A stretch of 64,000 nucleotides of DNA from Parafrankia irregularis (GTDB taxonomy: Bacteria > Actinomycetota > Actinomycetes > Frankiales > Frankiaceae). Position numbers and translations under genes: made by a program. The notes beneath the pieces are model-generated. The model saw only the letters and a list, made by a program, of their open reading frames with translations. It did no database searches and was not told where the DNA came from. The stretch lies in NCBI RefSeq assembly GCF_001536285.1, contig NZ_FAOZ01000005.1, forward strand, positions 113,813 through 177,812, in the 5' to 3' direction. Positions 1 through 10,984 of this stretch are shown here, piece by piece (position 1 is the first letter of the stretch; each line of letters begins with the position of its first letter).

Positions 1-89
1 GTCGCTGATCATCCCTGGAGGGATCGCAACCGGCTTTCCGGCGGGAGTCGGGCGGCTCCGCGCAGTCGCTGATCATCCCTGGAGGGATC
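1..89. repeat. Direct repeat with hairpin core, two copies
   Basis: A 25-base unit at 1-25 recurs exactly at 65-89, a period of 64 bases. Each copy contains the inverted repeat ATCCCT-GG-AGGGAT, so each can fold into a short hairpin. The array may continue to the left of the window. It lies just beyond the 3' end of the GH53 gene. It could be a terminator pair or part of a longer tandem array. The sequence alone does not decide. Confidence 0.7.
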
Positions 90-111
90 CCGGCGCGACG
101 AGGACCCACGT

Positions 112-1371
112 TCAGTGGGCGATCGAATCCGTACCTTTGGTCATGGTGGCGGCGAAGGCGTTGAGGCCGGGCAGCGCGGCGCCATCGCGGTCGAACATTG
201 CCAGGTTCGCCGCGGGCATCGGTTCGCCGGGTTTCGGGCTCACGGTGAGCCAGCCCGGCTCCCACACGAAGAAGCCCAGGCCACGGTGGTCGGGCACGTC
301 ATTCAGGATCCGGCGCAGCGCGGCGAAGAAGTTTTCCTGGCCGGCCGGAGTCGCCGGCAGGGCGGCGCCGTCCGGTAGCTGGTCGGGGGTGCTGACCCAG
401 TCGCCGGGCTTCGCCGCGGCCAGAGTCCGCGGGTAGGCCGTCTCCGCGATGAGGATTTCCCGGTGGTATCGGGAGGCGAGCATGTCGAGGTTCGCGCGCA
501 GGGCGGCCAGCGAGCCGTTCCAGAACGGGTAGTAGCTCAGGCCGATGATGTCGAAGGAGGTGACACCGGCCTGGATCAGGCTGTCGAAGAAGTAGCGGGA
601 CAGGCCGCTGTCCCCACCGCTGTCGACATGAAGAACCACCGGGAGGTGCCGGCCCGGTGCGCCTTCACGGGCGCCGGCGATGGCGCTGTTCAGCAGGGCC
701 GCGAGCCTCGCCCATTCGTCGGCGGAGCCGGCCTGGACTGAGCCCAGTGGCCAGAGGATTCCGTTGGTGATTTCGTTGCCGATCTGAATCATATCGACCG
801 GGGTGCCCTGCGCGGCGAACCTCGATACCAGGTCCCGGGTGTAGTCGCCGATTCTCCGCTTCATGGCCGCGAGATCGGACCTGTGCCAGGACGCCGGCGG
901 CTCCTGCGCATGCGGATCGGCCCAGAAATCCGAGTAGTGTGGCACCAGCATGATTTTCAGCCCGGCACCGCGCGCTCTCCTGGCGAGCGTCAGCGCCGAT
1001 TTCTCGTCGCTGTAACCGGCGGGCGGGTTCACCCAGACCCGCAGCCGGACGTAGTTCGCTCCGTGCGCGGCGAGTATCCGTTCGACGGAACGTCGCTGCC
1101 CGCCGTCGGACAGGGCGGTGCCGGCGGCCTCCTCCTGCAGCGTGAAGGAGATGTCGGCACCGCGGACACCGAGGACCTCCGCCGCGCGCGTACCGGGCCC
1201 GTTCAGGACCGTGACCAGCACCGACACCACCACGAGAACGACGACCAGGATCAGCGGCAGGGCTACCCGGGCAGGTGGGGCCACCCGCGCGCGCCGTCCC
1301 CGCATCGGTGCCCGCCCCCTTCCAGCCGACCGGCCCGCGGGCTCCGAGATCTCGGGGCCCAAGGCCCGCAC
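112..1371 (-). CDS. Glycoside hydrolase family 53, endo-beta-1,4-galactanase-like
   Basis: Predicted extracellular or membrane-anchored glycosidase of 419 residues. GH53 enzymes cleave beta-1,4-galactan. An Arg-rich N-terminus is followed by one hydrophobic segment (about residues 37-57), which reads as a signal anchor. A (beta/alpha)8-type domain then starts near GADISF (71-76). The expected catalytic pair is visible: the acid/base Glu200 in QIGNE and the nucleophile Glu310 in IAETAYP. Length and motif spacing fit the family. It is transcribed divergently from a membrane glycosyltransferase, so it may trim a polysaccharide made by that enzyme rather than digest plant galactan. That link is inference from position. 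The exact start is uncertain because of the long basic leader. Confidence 0.85.
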   Translation of the reverse strand: MRALGPEISEPAGRSAGRGRAPMRGRRARVAPPARVALPLILVVVLVVVSVLVTVLNGPGTRAAEVLGVRGADISFTLQEEAAGTALSDGGQRRSVERILAAHGANYVRLRVWVNPPAGYSDEKSALTLARRARGAGLKIMLVPHYSDFWADPHAQEPPASWHRSDLAAMKRRIGDYTRDLVSRFAAQGTPVDMIQIGNEITNGILWPLGSVQAGSADEWARLAALLNSAIAGAREGAPGRHLPVVLHVDSGGDSGLSRYFFDSLIQAGVTSFDIIGLSYYPFWNGSLAALRANLDMLASRYHREILIAETAYPRTLAAAKPGDWVSTPDQLPDGAALPATPAGQENFFAALRRILNDVPDHRGLGFFVWEPGWLTVSPKPGEPMPAANLAMFDRDGAALPGLNAFAATMTKGTDSIAH

Positions 1372-1919
1372 GACCGCCCGGGCCGAACGGACAACGCCCC
1401 AGGTCCTGCAAGATACCTGGCCGAGAAAATCTTTCCCCGGCTATCCGAAAGTGATCTCAGCTATCGCCGCCAGCCATGGGGAATGTGAGCAGGAAAACAA
1501 TGTGACCTGCGTTACCAGATTGCGCTGTGGCGCCGCAGCGTGTCCACCCGGCAGCTATGTGCATCACTTTTGCCAAGCCGTCTGAGATGGCCTAGCGTGA
1601 CCATCTGTCCGGACTATGCCGATCTATTCCTCGGCTCTCGATCGGATGCGGGAGGGGGCTGGACGTTGCGACGGAAGCACATTCGTCGATCACTCGCGCG
1701 TTCAGGCCGACGGGTCCGGGCCATGTGACCTGCGCCATTCAACGGCAGCCCACCCGGGCTGCCGGCAGGTGAATCCGCCACACCGCAGGAAGTTTTTTCG
1801 TGCCTGCCGCGGGCCCTGGCACCTGTCCGCGCATTCGGTGACCCCGAGGCCGTCCAGCCGCTCGCTCGTTGTTTTTCGCCGCGTCATCAATGGTGCGCGG
1901 TTCGTGGGGGGAGAGACCG
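1372..1919. other. Divergent intergenic region, no gene seen
   Basis: A 548-base gap between the divergent GH53 and glycosyltransferase genes. It must hold both promoters, but I see no convincing -35/-10 pair, operator palindrome or small gene. Confidence 0.5.
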
Positions 1920-3932
<2,013 letters not shown>

Positions 3933-3944
3933 GCCCTGCGCCAG

Positions 3945-3959
3945 AGGCCCAGGGGGCCT
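3945..3959. terminator. Short GC hairpin between convergent genes
   Basis: Inverted repeat AGGCCC-AGG-GGGCCT lies in the 57-base gap between the glycosyltransferase and flavoprotein stop codons. Its position suits a bidirectional terminator. The stem is short and there is no T-tract. Confidence 0.35.
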
Positions 3960-3989
3960 GTGGGGACCTACGGGGCCCAGGGCCCGCTG

Positions 3990-5486
3990 CTATCGGCGCG
4001 GGATGATCGGTGCGTCGCGGCCGGTTCCGCCGGTCGCCCGGGCTTTCGCGCCGGTGGCCGATTTCTCCTCGTGATATTCCTGTTCGACGTTGACCTCCCA
4101 CACGTCGTGCCCGGTGCCGTCAAGAATGTTCTCGACGGTGCGCATGGCGGTCAGCATCGAGTGGTCGGCATTGTTGTACCGGTGCATTCCGTTGCGGCCG
4201 ACGGGGTAGACGTTCGGAGCGTTCTCCTCCAGCCAGCGCCGCATGACGTCGACGTTGCGCCGGTAGTACTGGTCGTAGGTGGGGTACGCCTTGGGGACCC
4301 GCACGACATAGCCGGTCTCGACCATGCCCGGGCGGACCAGGCCGAGTGCTTCCAGCTCCGCGGTTGCGAGCGCGACCAGCTCACTGTCGGGCTTCGTCCA
4401 CATGTCGTCGCCCTCGAACACGAAGAACTCCAGGCCGAGGCAGGTGCGGCCCTCCTTGACCAGATACGGCGACCATGACCCGTAGTTCTGGATGCGGCCG
4501 ACCCGAACTCCGGGATCGTGGATGTAGATCCAGTTGTCCGGGAAGCTGAACTCCTGCGGCACAATCAGCGCGACCGTCAGATAGTCGCGGTAACGCAGGT
4601 CGTCCGCCGCCGCCAGGACGTCCGCCGGCGGAGGCGGGTCGATGCTTCTGAGCAGTGCCGACATCGGCATCGAGGAGATGACGTGGTCGGCCGGCACCCG
4701 TTGGTGCTGCCCGGGCCGGGTGGTGACGGTGACGGCGACGGCTCGCCCGTCGGCCCGGTGAATCGTCGTCACCGCGGAGTTCATGATGACCTCTCCGCCC
4801 ATCTTCTCCACCTTGCGAGCGGCTTCCTCCCACATCATCCCCGGCCCGAGCTTCGGGTAGCGGAACTCCTCGATGAGGCTGGTGATGTTCTTCTGGTTGC
4901 GCTTCGGGAGGACCGCGTTCACGATCGCCGCGGAGAGGGAGAGGTTCTTCACCCGCTGGGCGGCCCAGTCCGCCGGCATCTCACTGACCGGGATCCCCCA
5001 CAGTTTCTCCGTGTACGTCTTGAAGAACGTCCGGTAGAGACGCCAGCCGAACCGGGCCACCAGCCACGACTCGTAGTTGGCATCCTGGTCTCGCGGCGGA
5101 CGGATCCGGGCCCGCAGATAGGACCCGATGGCGAGGGCGGCCTCGCGCGGCCCGAGATTCCCGAGGGCGTTCAGTGCCCGCAGCGGGTAATCGTAAAGCT
5201 TGCCCTGGTAGTAGATCCGGCTCATCCGTGGCCGGAGCAGGAAGTCGTCGGCGGGCAGGATCTCGTTCCAGAGCGCCTCGACCTCGGCCACCTTGGTGAA
5301 GAACCGGTGCCCGCCGATGTCGAACCGCCAGCCGTCACGCACGACGGTGCGGCTGATCCCACCGACGATGTCGTCGGCCTCGAAGACCGTCACCGCCGCA
5401 CCTCGGGCGGCGAGTTGGTAGGCGGCGGTCAGCCCCGCGGGGCCGGCACCGATGACGGCGGTGTGCGAACGCTCAGCCTCGGTCAA
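3990..5486 (-). CDS. FAD-dependent oxidoreductase, UDP-galactopyranose-mutase-like
   Basis: A 498-residue flavoprotein. The N-terminal Rossmann dinucleotide motif GAGPAG (residues 13-18) is followed by an acidic Glu at the end of the second strand and a VGG motif. The sequence DIGGHRFF around residues 56-63 is typical of the UGM / protoporphyrinogen-oxidase-like amine-oxidase superfamily. The protein is longer than classical UGM. Members often sit beside glycosyltransferases and may supply or epimerise activated sugars. The neighbouring GT2 gene fits such a role, but the true substrate is unknown. It starts at ATG 5486 and is divergent from a TetR gene with a palindromic operator between them, suggesting control by that repressor. 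Confidence 0.8.
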   Translation of the reverse strand: MTEAERSHTAVIGAGPAGLTAAYQLAARGAAVTVFEADDIVGGISRTVVRDGWRFDIGGHRFFTKVAEVEALWNEILPADDFLLRPRMSRIYYQGKLYDYPLRALNALGNLGPREAALAIGSYLRARIRPPRDQDANYESWLVARFGWRLYRTFFKTYTEKLWGIPVSEMPADWAAQRVKNLSLSAAIVNAVLPKRNQKNITSLIEEFRYPKLGPGMMWEEAARKVEKMGGEVIMNSAVTTIHRADGRAVAVTVTTRPGQHQRVPADHVISSMPMSALLRSIDPPPPADVLAAADDLRYRDYLTVALIVPQEFSFPDNWIYIHDPGVRVGRIQNYGSWSPYLVKEGRTCLGLEFFVFEGDDMWTKPDSELVALATAELEALGLVRPGMVETGYVVRVPKAYPTYDQYYRRNVDVMRRWLEENAPNVYPVGRNGMHRYNNADHSMLTAMRTVENILDGTGHDVWEVNVEQEYHEEKSATGAKARATGGTGRDAPIIPRR

Positions 5487-5563
5487 TTCGTCTCCTTCGG
5501 CAGGGCCCCGTGGTGGCCGGCGACGCCGCGCCCACGCACCCGGACGCCAATCAGGACGTGATC

Positions 5564-5579
5564 GTCTAGAATTTTAGAC
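5564..5579. promoter_or_regulatory. Probable TetR operator
   Basis: GTCTAGAATTTTAGAC is a 16-base near-perfect palindrome (perfect GTCTA / TAGAC ends) in an AT-rich patch within the 120-base divergent gap between the flavoprotein and the TetR-family gene. Placement and size fit an autoregulatory TetR operator controlling both genes. Confidence 0.6.
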
Positions 5580-5606
5580 ACAGACGTCCAAGACTAGGCT
5601 GAAGGG

Positions 5607-6287
5607 GTGTCCGAGCGAGTCCCACCAGCCCCGCGTGCGCCCGCACGGGGCCGCCCGGCCAAACGTGAGGCAATCATGGCTGCGGCGTTGGAGCTCTTCG
5701 TCCGCCAGGGCTATGCGTCCACCACCCTGGAGGACGTCGCCGCGGCCACGCCGGTCTCCCGTCAGACCATCTACAACCACTTCGGCGACAAGGAGACACT
5801 GTTCCTCGCCGTGATCGACGAGCACATCACCGCGACGCTGGAAACCCTGCGCGAGGCGACGGCGCACTTCCCCAGCGAGCTGCCCGACCCCGAGGTCTAT
5901 CTGAACGAGCTGGCGCGCCGGATCATGGCGACCTTCCTCGACCCACGCAGCGCCTCGCTCCGTGTGCTCGTTCAGACCGAAGGCCCGCGCAACCCACCGC
6001 TCATGCAGCTGTGGCGCCAGCGCGTCGCGGCGCCTGTCTGGTCGGAGCTGATCGGCCAGCTCGCTCGCCTCGCCCACGGCGGCGCGCTGCGCATCGACGA
6101 CCCCGCCCGCGCCGCAGGCCACTTCATCGCCCTGGTCAGCGGCACCGTCTGGGAGATGACCGAGCTCGGCACCTTCGCCGTCTACCACCCGCCCGGGCTC
6201 GACGATCCCGCCCTCGAGGCGGCGCTGCGCTCCGCGGTGGGGCTCTTCGTCCGCGGCTACGCCCCGGGCGACCGCCCCTCCGACTGA
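5607..6287 (+). CDS. TetR/AcrR-family transcriptional regulator
   Basis: A 226-residue regulator with a TetR-type N-terminal helix-turn-helix: an opening helix around AIMAAALELFVRQGY, then the recognition stretch VSRQTIYNHFGDKE. The remaining helices form the variable ligand-binding and dimer domain, whose ligand cannot be deduced. The GTG at 5607 is used as start; an ATG lies about 24 codons later, just before the DNA-binding helix. The gene faces away from the UGM-like flavoprotein, with a 16-base palindrome in the shared promoter region, so local autoregulation is likely. Convergent with the FAD monooxygenase, with intergenic repeat copy A between the stops. Confidence 0.9.
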   Translation: MSERVPPAPRAPARGRPAKREAIMAAALELFVRQGYASTTLEDVAAATPVSRQTIYNHFGDKETLFLAVIDEHITATLETLREATAHFPSELPDPEVYLNELARRIMATFLDPRSASLRVLVQTEGPRNPPLMQLWRQRVAAPVWSELIGQLARLAHGGALRIDDPARAAGHFIALVSGTVWEMTELGTFAVYHPPGLDDPALEAALRSAVGLFVRGYAPGDRPSD

Positions 6288-6314
6288 GGGGATCCCGCGC
6301 CGCCACACAGCGCC

Positions 6315-6455
6315 GCCAATTCATACCAACAGCGACAAAAGGGTTTTGTCGATCCGCAAGAAGTGAGGATCTCGGTTGTTGTAGCAGCCGAAATCCTCAC
6401 TTCTTGCTCGGCGCCAGCGGCAGCGGCAGCGGCAGAGGCAGAGGCAGAGGCAGGA
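6315..6455 (+). repeat. Intergenic hairpin repeat, copy A
   Basis: Three-part element in the gap between two convergent genes. A left flank carries AATTC, CCAA and ACAAAAG words. The hairpin at 6356-6407 runs from GCAAG to CTTGC with arms reading GTGAGGAT and ATCCTCAC. A GGCAGC / GGCAGA-rich tail follows. The same layout recurs in copy E, and the left flank plus hairpin recurs in copies B and C. Not coding on either strand as far as I can see. Confidence 0.8.
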
Positions 6456-6471
6456 CCGAATCAGTCGATTC

Positions 6472-7989
6472 TCACCGGGAGGCCCGGGCCGCGGCGGTGC
6501 CCGGCGACGCTTTCGAAACGGCCGACGCACCGGTGCGTGGAGTGGGGACGGAGGCCGAGAAGCCGTGGCGCAGGATCCGGGCGATCATCGACGGCCGCAG
6601 CAGGCTGGAGGGTGGCTCCACCAGGTTCGCCAGGCGCATGAACGTCCGGGCGACGGTGGGGTCCAGGTGCGCGGCGATGTGGGCGCGGCGGATGTAGGCG
6701 TTCATGATCCGGACCCGGGGGGTGCGGTTGCCGACGACACCCGGGTAGTTCAGGTCGGCGTTGGTCGACATCTGCCAGGCGAACTCGATGCGGGTGACGG
6801 CCTCCTGGTAGAAGCGCCGCGGCAGGTCGGCGCGGCCCGCGCGCAGGCAGCCGGCGAGCGCCTCGGCCTGCTGGGCGGCGACGGTCATCCCCTGCGCGTA
6901 GATCGGGTTGAGGCTGCAGGCGGCGTCGCCGATGACGAGGAAGCCCTCGGGCGGCGCGGCCAGCCGCTCGAAGTAGCGGCGCACCGATCCGCGGAACCGG
7001 TGCGGGACGGGATCCTCCAGCGGCCGGGCGGTGGAGACGATCTGGTGGACGTCCGGAACCGGCATGGTGGACGCGAACGCCTGGAAGCCGGCCTCGTCGA
7101 GGGGCGGGTGGTCGCCGAGCATGCCGCCGAGGGTGACGTGCCAGCGGTTGCCCTCGAGGACGATCGCGCCGCCGCCGCGCCAGCCCGGCATGGTCGAGAC
7201 GACCACACCGAGGTCACCGTCGAGGTGCTCCGGGCGGCGCTCGTAGGTGCGTGAGGCGTAGCCCAGATCGATGTCGATACGTTCCTCGACCGGCCGGTCG
7301 CAGCCGATCTCGGCAAGCCAGTCGGGAGCACGGGACGCCCGCCCGGTCGCGTCGACGACGAGGTCGGCCGCGATGACGGCTCCGCCGCGGGCGCCCTGGG
7401 CTGCGACCTGGCCGTTGCCGCCCGCGTCCCCGTCAAGGCGGGGTGCGTCCTGGCTGAGGTGGTCGATCGCGGCGGCGGTGGCCGCGTCCGTGGCCGTGAC
7501 CCGCACGCCCACCACCCGCAGCGCGCCGTCGGGTGCGGCGGGTGCGGCGACCAGGCCGGACGCGGAGACACCCGCATGGATCTCCACCCCGGGCATCGCG
7601 GCGGTGCGGGCCCGCAGGGTGCTTTCCAGCAGCGGCCGGCTGGCCAGCACCGTGGTGAGGCCGGTGGACGTCGGATGGACCCGCAGGCCGCTGAGGTACC
7701 AGCGGGATCGGGTCAGGACCTCGGTGGTCGGCGCACCGAGGCCGACGAGCTCCGCGGTCACCCCGGGATACAGGTCCTCGATGATCCGGCGGCCGCGTTC
7801 CATGAGCCCGTGCAGGTGGCGGCCCTGCGCGGTGCCGCGGCGCTGGAGCACCCCGGTGAGGTCGTCGCGGTCGAGCACCACCACCTGCTCGTAGCTGTCG
7901 GCGAGGACCCGGGCGGCGAGAATGCCCGCGATGCTCGCTCCGAGCACCACCGCCCGCCCACGGCGCTCCGAGCTACCGGCGTCTGCCAC
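6472..7989 (-). CDS. FAD-dependent monooxygenase (squalene-epoxidase / halogenase-like)
   Basis: About 505 residues, taking the GTG at 7989, which follows a GGGAGG ribosome site; reading from the ATG at 8082 would add 31 residues without one. The FAD site opens with the variant VVLGASIAG and ends with the conserved GDAACSLNPIYAQGM block near the C-terminal third. An internal DATGR motif belongs to the same class A flavin monooxygenase group. No halogenase tryptophan motif is evident. It probably hydroxylates or epoxidises a hydrophobic small molecule. It diverges from two P450 genes across a 200-base gap, so all three may act on one substrate. Substrate unknown. Confidence 0.8.
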   Translation of the reverse strand: MADAGSSERRGRAVVLGASIAGILAARVLADSYEQVVVLDRDDLTGVLQRRGTAQGRHLHGLMERGRRIIEDLYPGVTAELVGLGAPTTEVLTRSRWYLSGLRVHPTSTGLTTVLASRPLLESTLRARTAAMPGVEIHAGVSASGLVAAPAAPDGALRVVGVRVTATDAATAAAIDHLSQDAPRLDGDAGGNGQVAAQGARGGAVIAADLVVDATGRASRAPDWLAEIGCDRPVEERIDIDLGYASRTYERRPEHLDGDLGVVVSTMPGWRGGGAIVLEGNRWHVTLGGMLGDHPPLDEAGFQAFASTMPVPDVHQIVSTARPLEDPVPHRFRGSVRRYFERLAAPPEGFLVIGDAACSLNPIYAQGMTVAAQQAEALAGCLRAGRADLPRRFYQEAVTRIEFAWQMSTNADLNYPGVVGNRTPRVRIMNAYIRRAHIAAHLDPTVARTFMRLANLVEPPSSLLRPSMIARILRHGFSASVPTPRTGASAVSKASPGTAAARASR

Positions 7990-8189
7990 ATCGCCCTCCC
8001 ACAGCTGTCGGCCTGCGATCAGCGGCGCGATCCACAAGGATTCAGCAGCGAAATCCTGCCCACCGTGAAAATCACCGGTCAAGGCGCTCGACCGAAATCA
8101 ATCACATTATGAAAACCACCTATCGTTCGCCGTCTCGACATCCGGCGCCTTACGGTTTTCGCACGGCTTTCCGCAGCAGGAGGTTGTCG

Positions 8190-9452
8190 GTGAACGCGTC
8201 AGCCGCATCACCCGGCGTATCAGACACGATCGACCTGACCGAGACCATTCTCGCGCTGTTCGGCCCGGAGCACCGGGCCGACCCCTATCCGCTGTGCCGG
8301 AGCCTGCGCGAGGCCGGCCCCCTGCACCGCACTCCGCTGGGCCTGTATCTGCTGACCCGGCACAGCGACTGCGTGACCGTCCTGCAGAACTCGGCCTGGA
8401 GCCATGCCGACGAGGCCGCGCAGCTGCACGGGGACGTCGAGGCACATGAGGCGGCCTCCGAGCTGCCGACGTCGTTCCTCTGGATGGACCCGCCGGACCA
8501 CACCAGGCTGCGCCGGCTGGTCGGGAAGGCCTTCACCCCCCGGCTGATCGCCGGCCTGCGGCCACGCATCGAACGGCTCGTCGACGACCTGCTCGACAAC
8601 GCGCTGGCCGCGGGCGAGTTCGACCTCATCGAGACGATCGCCTACCCGCTGCCGCTGACCGTCGTCTGCGAGCTGGTCGGGGTGCCGGCCGCCGACCACG
8701 CGCTCGTCCAGCAGTGGTCCCAGTGGCTGGGGCGCGGCTTCGACCCGGATGCCCTGCTCAGCCCGCAGGAGCGGGCCGACCGCAGCACCGCGTCCCGGGA
8801 CTTCCAGGCCTACTTCCGGGAGCTCATCGACGAGCGCAAGCGCCAGCCCGCGGACGACCTGCTCAGCGCGCTCGCCGCCGTCGAGGACCAGGGCGACGTC
8901 CTGACCGAGCTGGAGCTGCTGACGTCCTGTGTGACGACGCTGGTCGCCGGCCACGAGACCACGGTGAACCTGGTCGGCAACGGCGTCCTCGCGCTGCTGC
9001 GCAATCCCGACCAGATCCAGGTGCTGCGCGAGCGGCCCGAGCTCGTCCCGGCCGCGGTGGAGGAGCTTCTGCGCTACGACCCGCCGGTGCATCTGACCAC
9101 CCGGTCGGCCACCCGGCCGCTGACCATCGGCGGGCGCACGTTCGCCGAGGGCGAGGGAGTCGTCGTTCTCATCAACTCGGCGAACCGTGACCCGGCGGCG
9201 TTCCACGATCCGGACCGCCTCGACGTCACCCGGTTCCACCAGCGGACCCCCGTCCCGCCGCACCAGCTGGCGTTCAGCCTCGGCATCCACTACTGCCTCG
9301 GCGCCCCGCTCGCGCAGCTGGAGATGGAGATCCTGCTCGACCGCCTGCTGCGCCGGGCCGGGACGCTCAAACTGCTCGACGACGACCCGCCCTACAAGCC
9401 GAACATCGTCGTTCGTGGTCTGGCCGCCCTGCAGATGGCCGCCCGGGCCTGA
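8190..9452 (+). CDS. Cytochrome P450
   Basis: A 420-residue soluble bacterial P450. The start is GTG 8190, behind a clear AGGAGG site; an upstream ATG at 8109 would add an unlikely leader. Hallmarks: I-helix oxygen-activation motif AGHETT (about residues 253-258), K-helix EELLR (about 292), and the haem loop FSLGIHYCLG with the ligand Cys near 369. It resembles the CYP107-type actinobacterial group. It needs a ferredoxin and reductase, neither of which is encoded nearby. The next P450 begins 37 bases downstream and the two share strong local similarity, such as the opening HRADPYPL, so they look like tandem duplicates that diverged. Confidence 0.9.
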   Translation: MNASAASPGVSDTIDLTETILALFGPEHRADPYPLCRSLREAGPLHRTPLGLYLLTRHSDCVTVLQNSAWSHADEAAQLHGDVEAHEAASELPTSFLWMDPPDHTRLRRLVGKAFTPRLIAGLRPRIERLVDDLLDNALAAGEFDLIETIAYPLPLTVVCELVGVPAADHALVQQWSQWLGRGFDPDALLSPQERADRSTASRDFQAYFRELIDERKRQPADDLLSALAAVEDQGDVLTELELLTSCVTTLVAGHETTVNLVGNGVLALLRNPDQIQVLRERPELVPAAVEELLRYDPPVHLTTRSATRPLTIGGRTFAEGEGVVVLINSANRDPAAFHDPDRLDVTRFHQRTPVPPHQLAFSLGIHYCLGAPLAQLEMEILLDRLLRRAGTLKLLDDDPPYKPNIVVRGLAALQMAARA

Positions 9453-9489
9453 CCCCGATCGCCCGACACCGATCTCGGAGGGAGGACCG

Positions 9490-10722
9490 ATGGCCTCGAC
9501 CCTGCCCGCGGACGACGTCACCCGGATCCTGCTGGATCTGTTCAGCCCGGCGCACCGCGCCGACCCCTACCCCCTGTTCGCGCAGCTGCGCGAGGGCGGG
9601 CCGGTACACGAGACGCCGCTCGGCATCCGGCTGGTGACCCGGCACGCGGAATGCACCGCCGTGCTGCAGAACCCGTCCTGGGGGCACAACCAGGGCCCGG
9701 ACGGCGCCTTCCGGGGCGGCGACTCGTTTCTTTTCATGAACCCGCCGCAGCACACCCGGCTGCGGGGAATGGTCAGCCGGACCTTCACCCCGCGCATGAT
9801 CTCAGGGCTGGCGCCGCGCATCGAGCGGCTCGTCGACCAGCTGCTGGACGACATGGTCTCCGCCGGCGAGACCGATCTGATCGCCGCCCTCGCCTATCCA
9901 CTGCCGATGACCATCGTGTGCGAGCTGCTGGGGATTCCCGCCACGGACTACCCGGTCTTCCACGAATGGTCGATCGCCATCGCCCGCGGGCTGGACCCGG
10001 AGATCCTGCTCAGCCCGGAGGAGAAGACCCGGCGGGACGAGTCGACGGCCGCCTTCTACGACTATTTCCGCGAGCTGGCCGTCTCCCGGCGCGACCAGCC
10101 GGCCGGTGATCTGATCAGCGCGCTGGCCGCGGTCGACGAGAACGGTGACGGGCTTTCCGACACCGAGCTGCTCGGCACCGGGAACCTGCTGCTCAACGCC
10201 GGGCACGAGACCAGCGTCAATCTGATCGGGAACGGCCTGCTCGCGCTGCTGCGCCACCCGGATCAGCTCGCCGCCCTGCGCGCCGACCCGGAGCTGGTTC
10301 CCAGCGCCGTCCAGGAGCTGTTGCGTTTCGACGCGCCGATCCAGCTGATCCCCCGCGACGCGCTGACCGAGCTGGAGCTCGCCGGCGAGCTGCTGCCGCC
10401 CGGATCCGGGGTGGCGGTGCTGCTCGCCGCCGCGAACCGCGACCCGGCCGCCTACCCGGACCCGGACCGCCTCGACGTCACCCGCTTCCACGGACGCCAG
10501 GCGGCTCCCCCGCGCCATCTCGCGTTCAGCCTGGGAGTGCATTTCTGCCTCGGGGCCGGGCTGGCCCTGCTCGAGATGGAGACACTGCTGCGCCGCCTGA
10601 TCGAACGGGGAATCACCATCGACCCGCTCACCGACGAACCGGACTTCAAGCCGAACGTGATCCTGCGCGGACCGGAACGCCTTCCCGTCTCGGTGCACGA
10701 ACCGGCCCGGCGGCGCGCCTAG
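9490..10722 (+). CDS. Cytochrome P450, tandem paralogue
   Basis: A 410-residue P450 starting at ATG 9490 after a GGAGGGAGG stretch. The I-helix reads AGHETS (about 237-242) and the haem loop FSLGVHFCLG has its Cys near 353. Sequence blocks match the upstream P450 closely (LFSPAHRADPYPLF versus LFGPEHRADPYPLC), supporting tandem duplication. It is co-transcribed with that gene, judging by the short gap. Convergent with a third P450 on the other strand, with repeat copy B filling the 262-base gap. Probable role: oxidation of a hydrophobic metabolite together with the divergent flavin monooxygenase. Substrate not inferable. Confidence 0.9.
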   Translation: MASTLPADDVTRILLDLFSPAHRADPYPLFAQLREGGPVHETPLGIRLVTRHAECTAVLQNPSWGHNQGPDGAFRGGDSFLFMNPPQHTRLRGMVSRTFTPRMISGLAPRIERLVDQLLDDMVSAGETDLIAALAYPLPMTIVCELLGIPATDYPVFHEWSIAIARGLDPEILLSPEEKTRRDESTAAFYDYFRELAVSRRDQPAGDLISALAAVDENGDGLSDTELLGTGNLLLNAGHETSVNLIGNGLLALLRHPDQLAALRADPELVPSAVQELLRFDAPIQLIPRDALTELELAGELLPPGSGVAVLLAAANRDPAAYPDPDRLDVTRFHGRQAAPPRHLAFSLGVHFCLGAGLALLEMETLLRRLIERGITIDPLTDEPDFKPNVILRGPERLPVSVHEPARRRA

Positions 10723-10765
10723 CGGTGCACCTCAGTGGTTCCTTCTCCGTCGCCGCGCCGCGCCG

Positions 10766-10975
10766 ACAATTCACCCCAAGAGGAACAAAAGAGACGCCGG
10801 GCCGTTTGGCAATCCGCAAGAATTGAGCATTTTGGCTACGAGAACGACCATAATCCTCAACTCTTGCTCGGCAGCAGTCAAAATTCGAGGCTCGGAATTC
10901 TGCTACATGCTCCAGAACGACCAAAATCCTCAATCCTTGCTCGACAGCAACCAAGGTCCGAGGCTCGGGAATCTC
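10766..10975 (+). repeat. Intergenic hairpin repeat, copy B with duplicated right half
   Basis: Same family and orientation as copy A: an AATTCACCCCAA-type left flank, then a hairpin at 10816-10867 bounded by GCAAG and CTTGC. The right arm and following block (10842-10900) are repeated with a few changes at 10915-10973, including the GAGGCTCGG word. The element fills the gap between two convergent P450 genes. Confidence 0.8.
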
Positions 10976-10984
10976 GGTCAGCGG

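Noticed and set aside
9187-9489. Upstream extension of the second P450 into the first
   Set aside because: The reading overlaps the first P450 in another frame; the homology starts at ATG 9490 with a good ribosome site.
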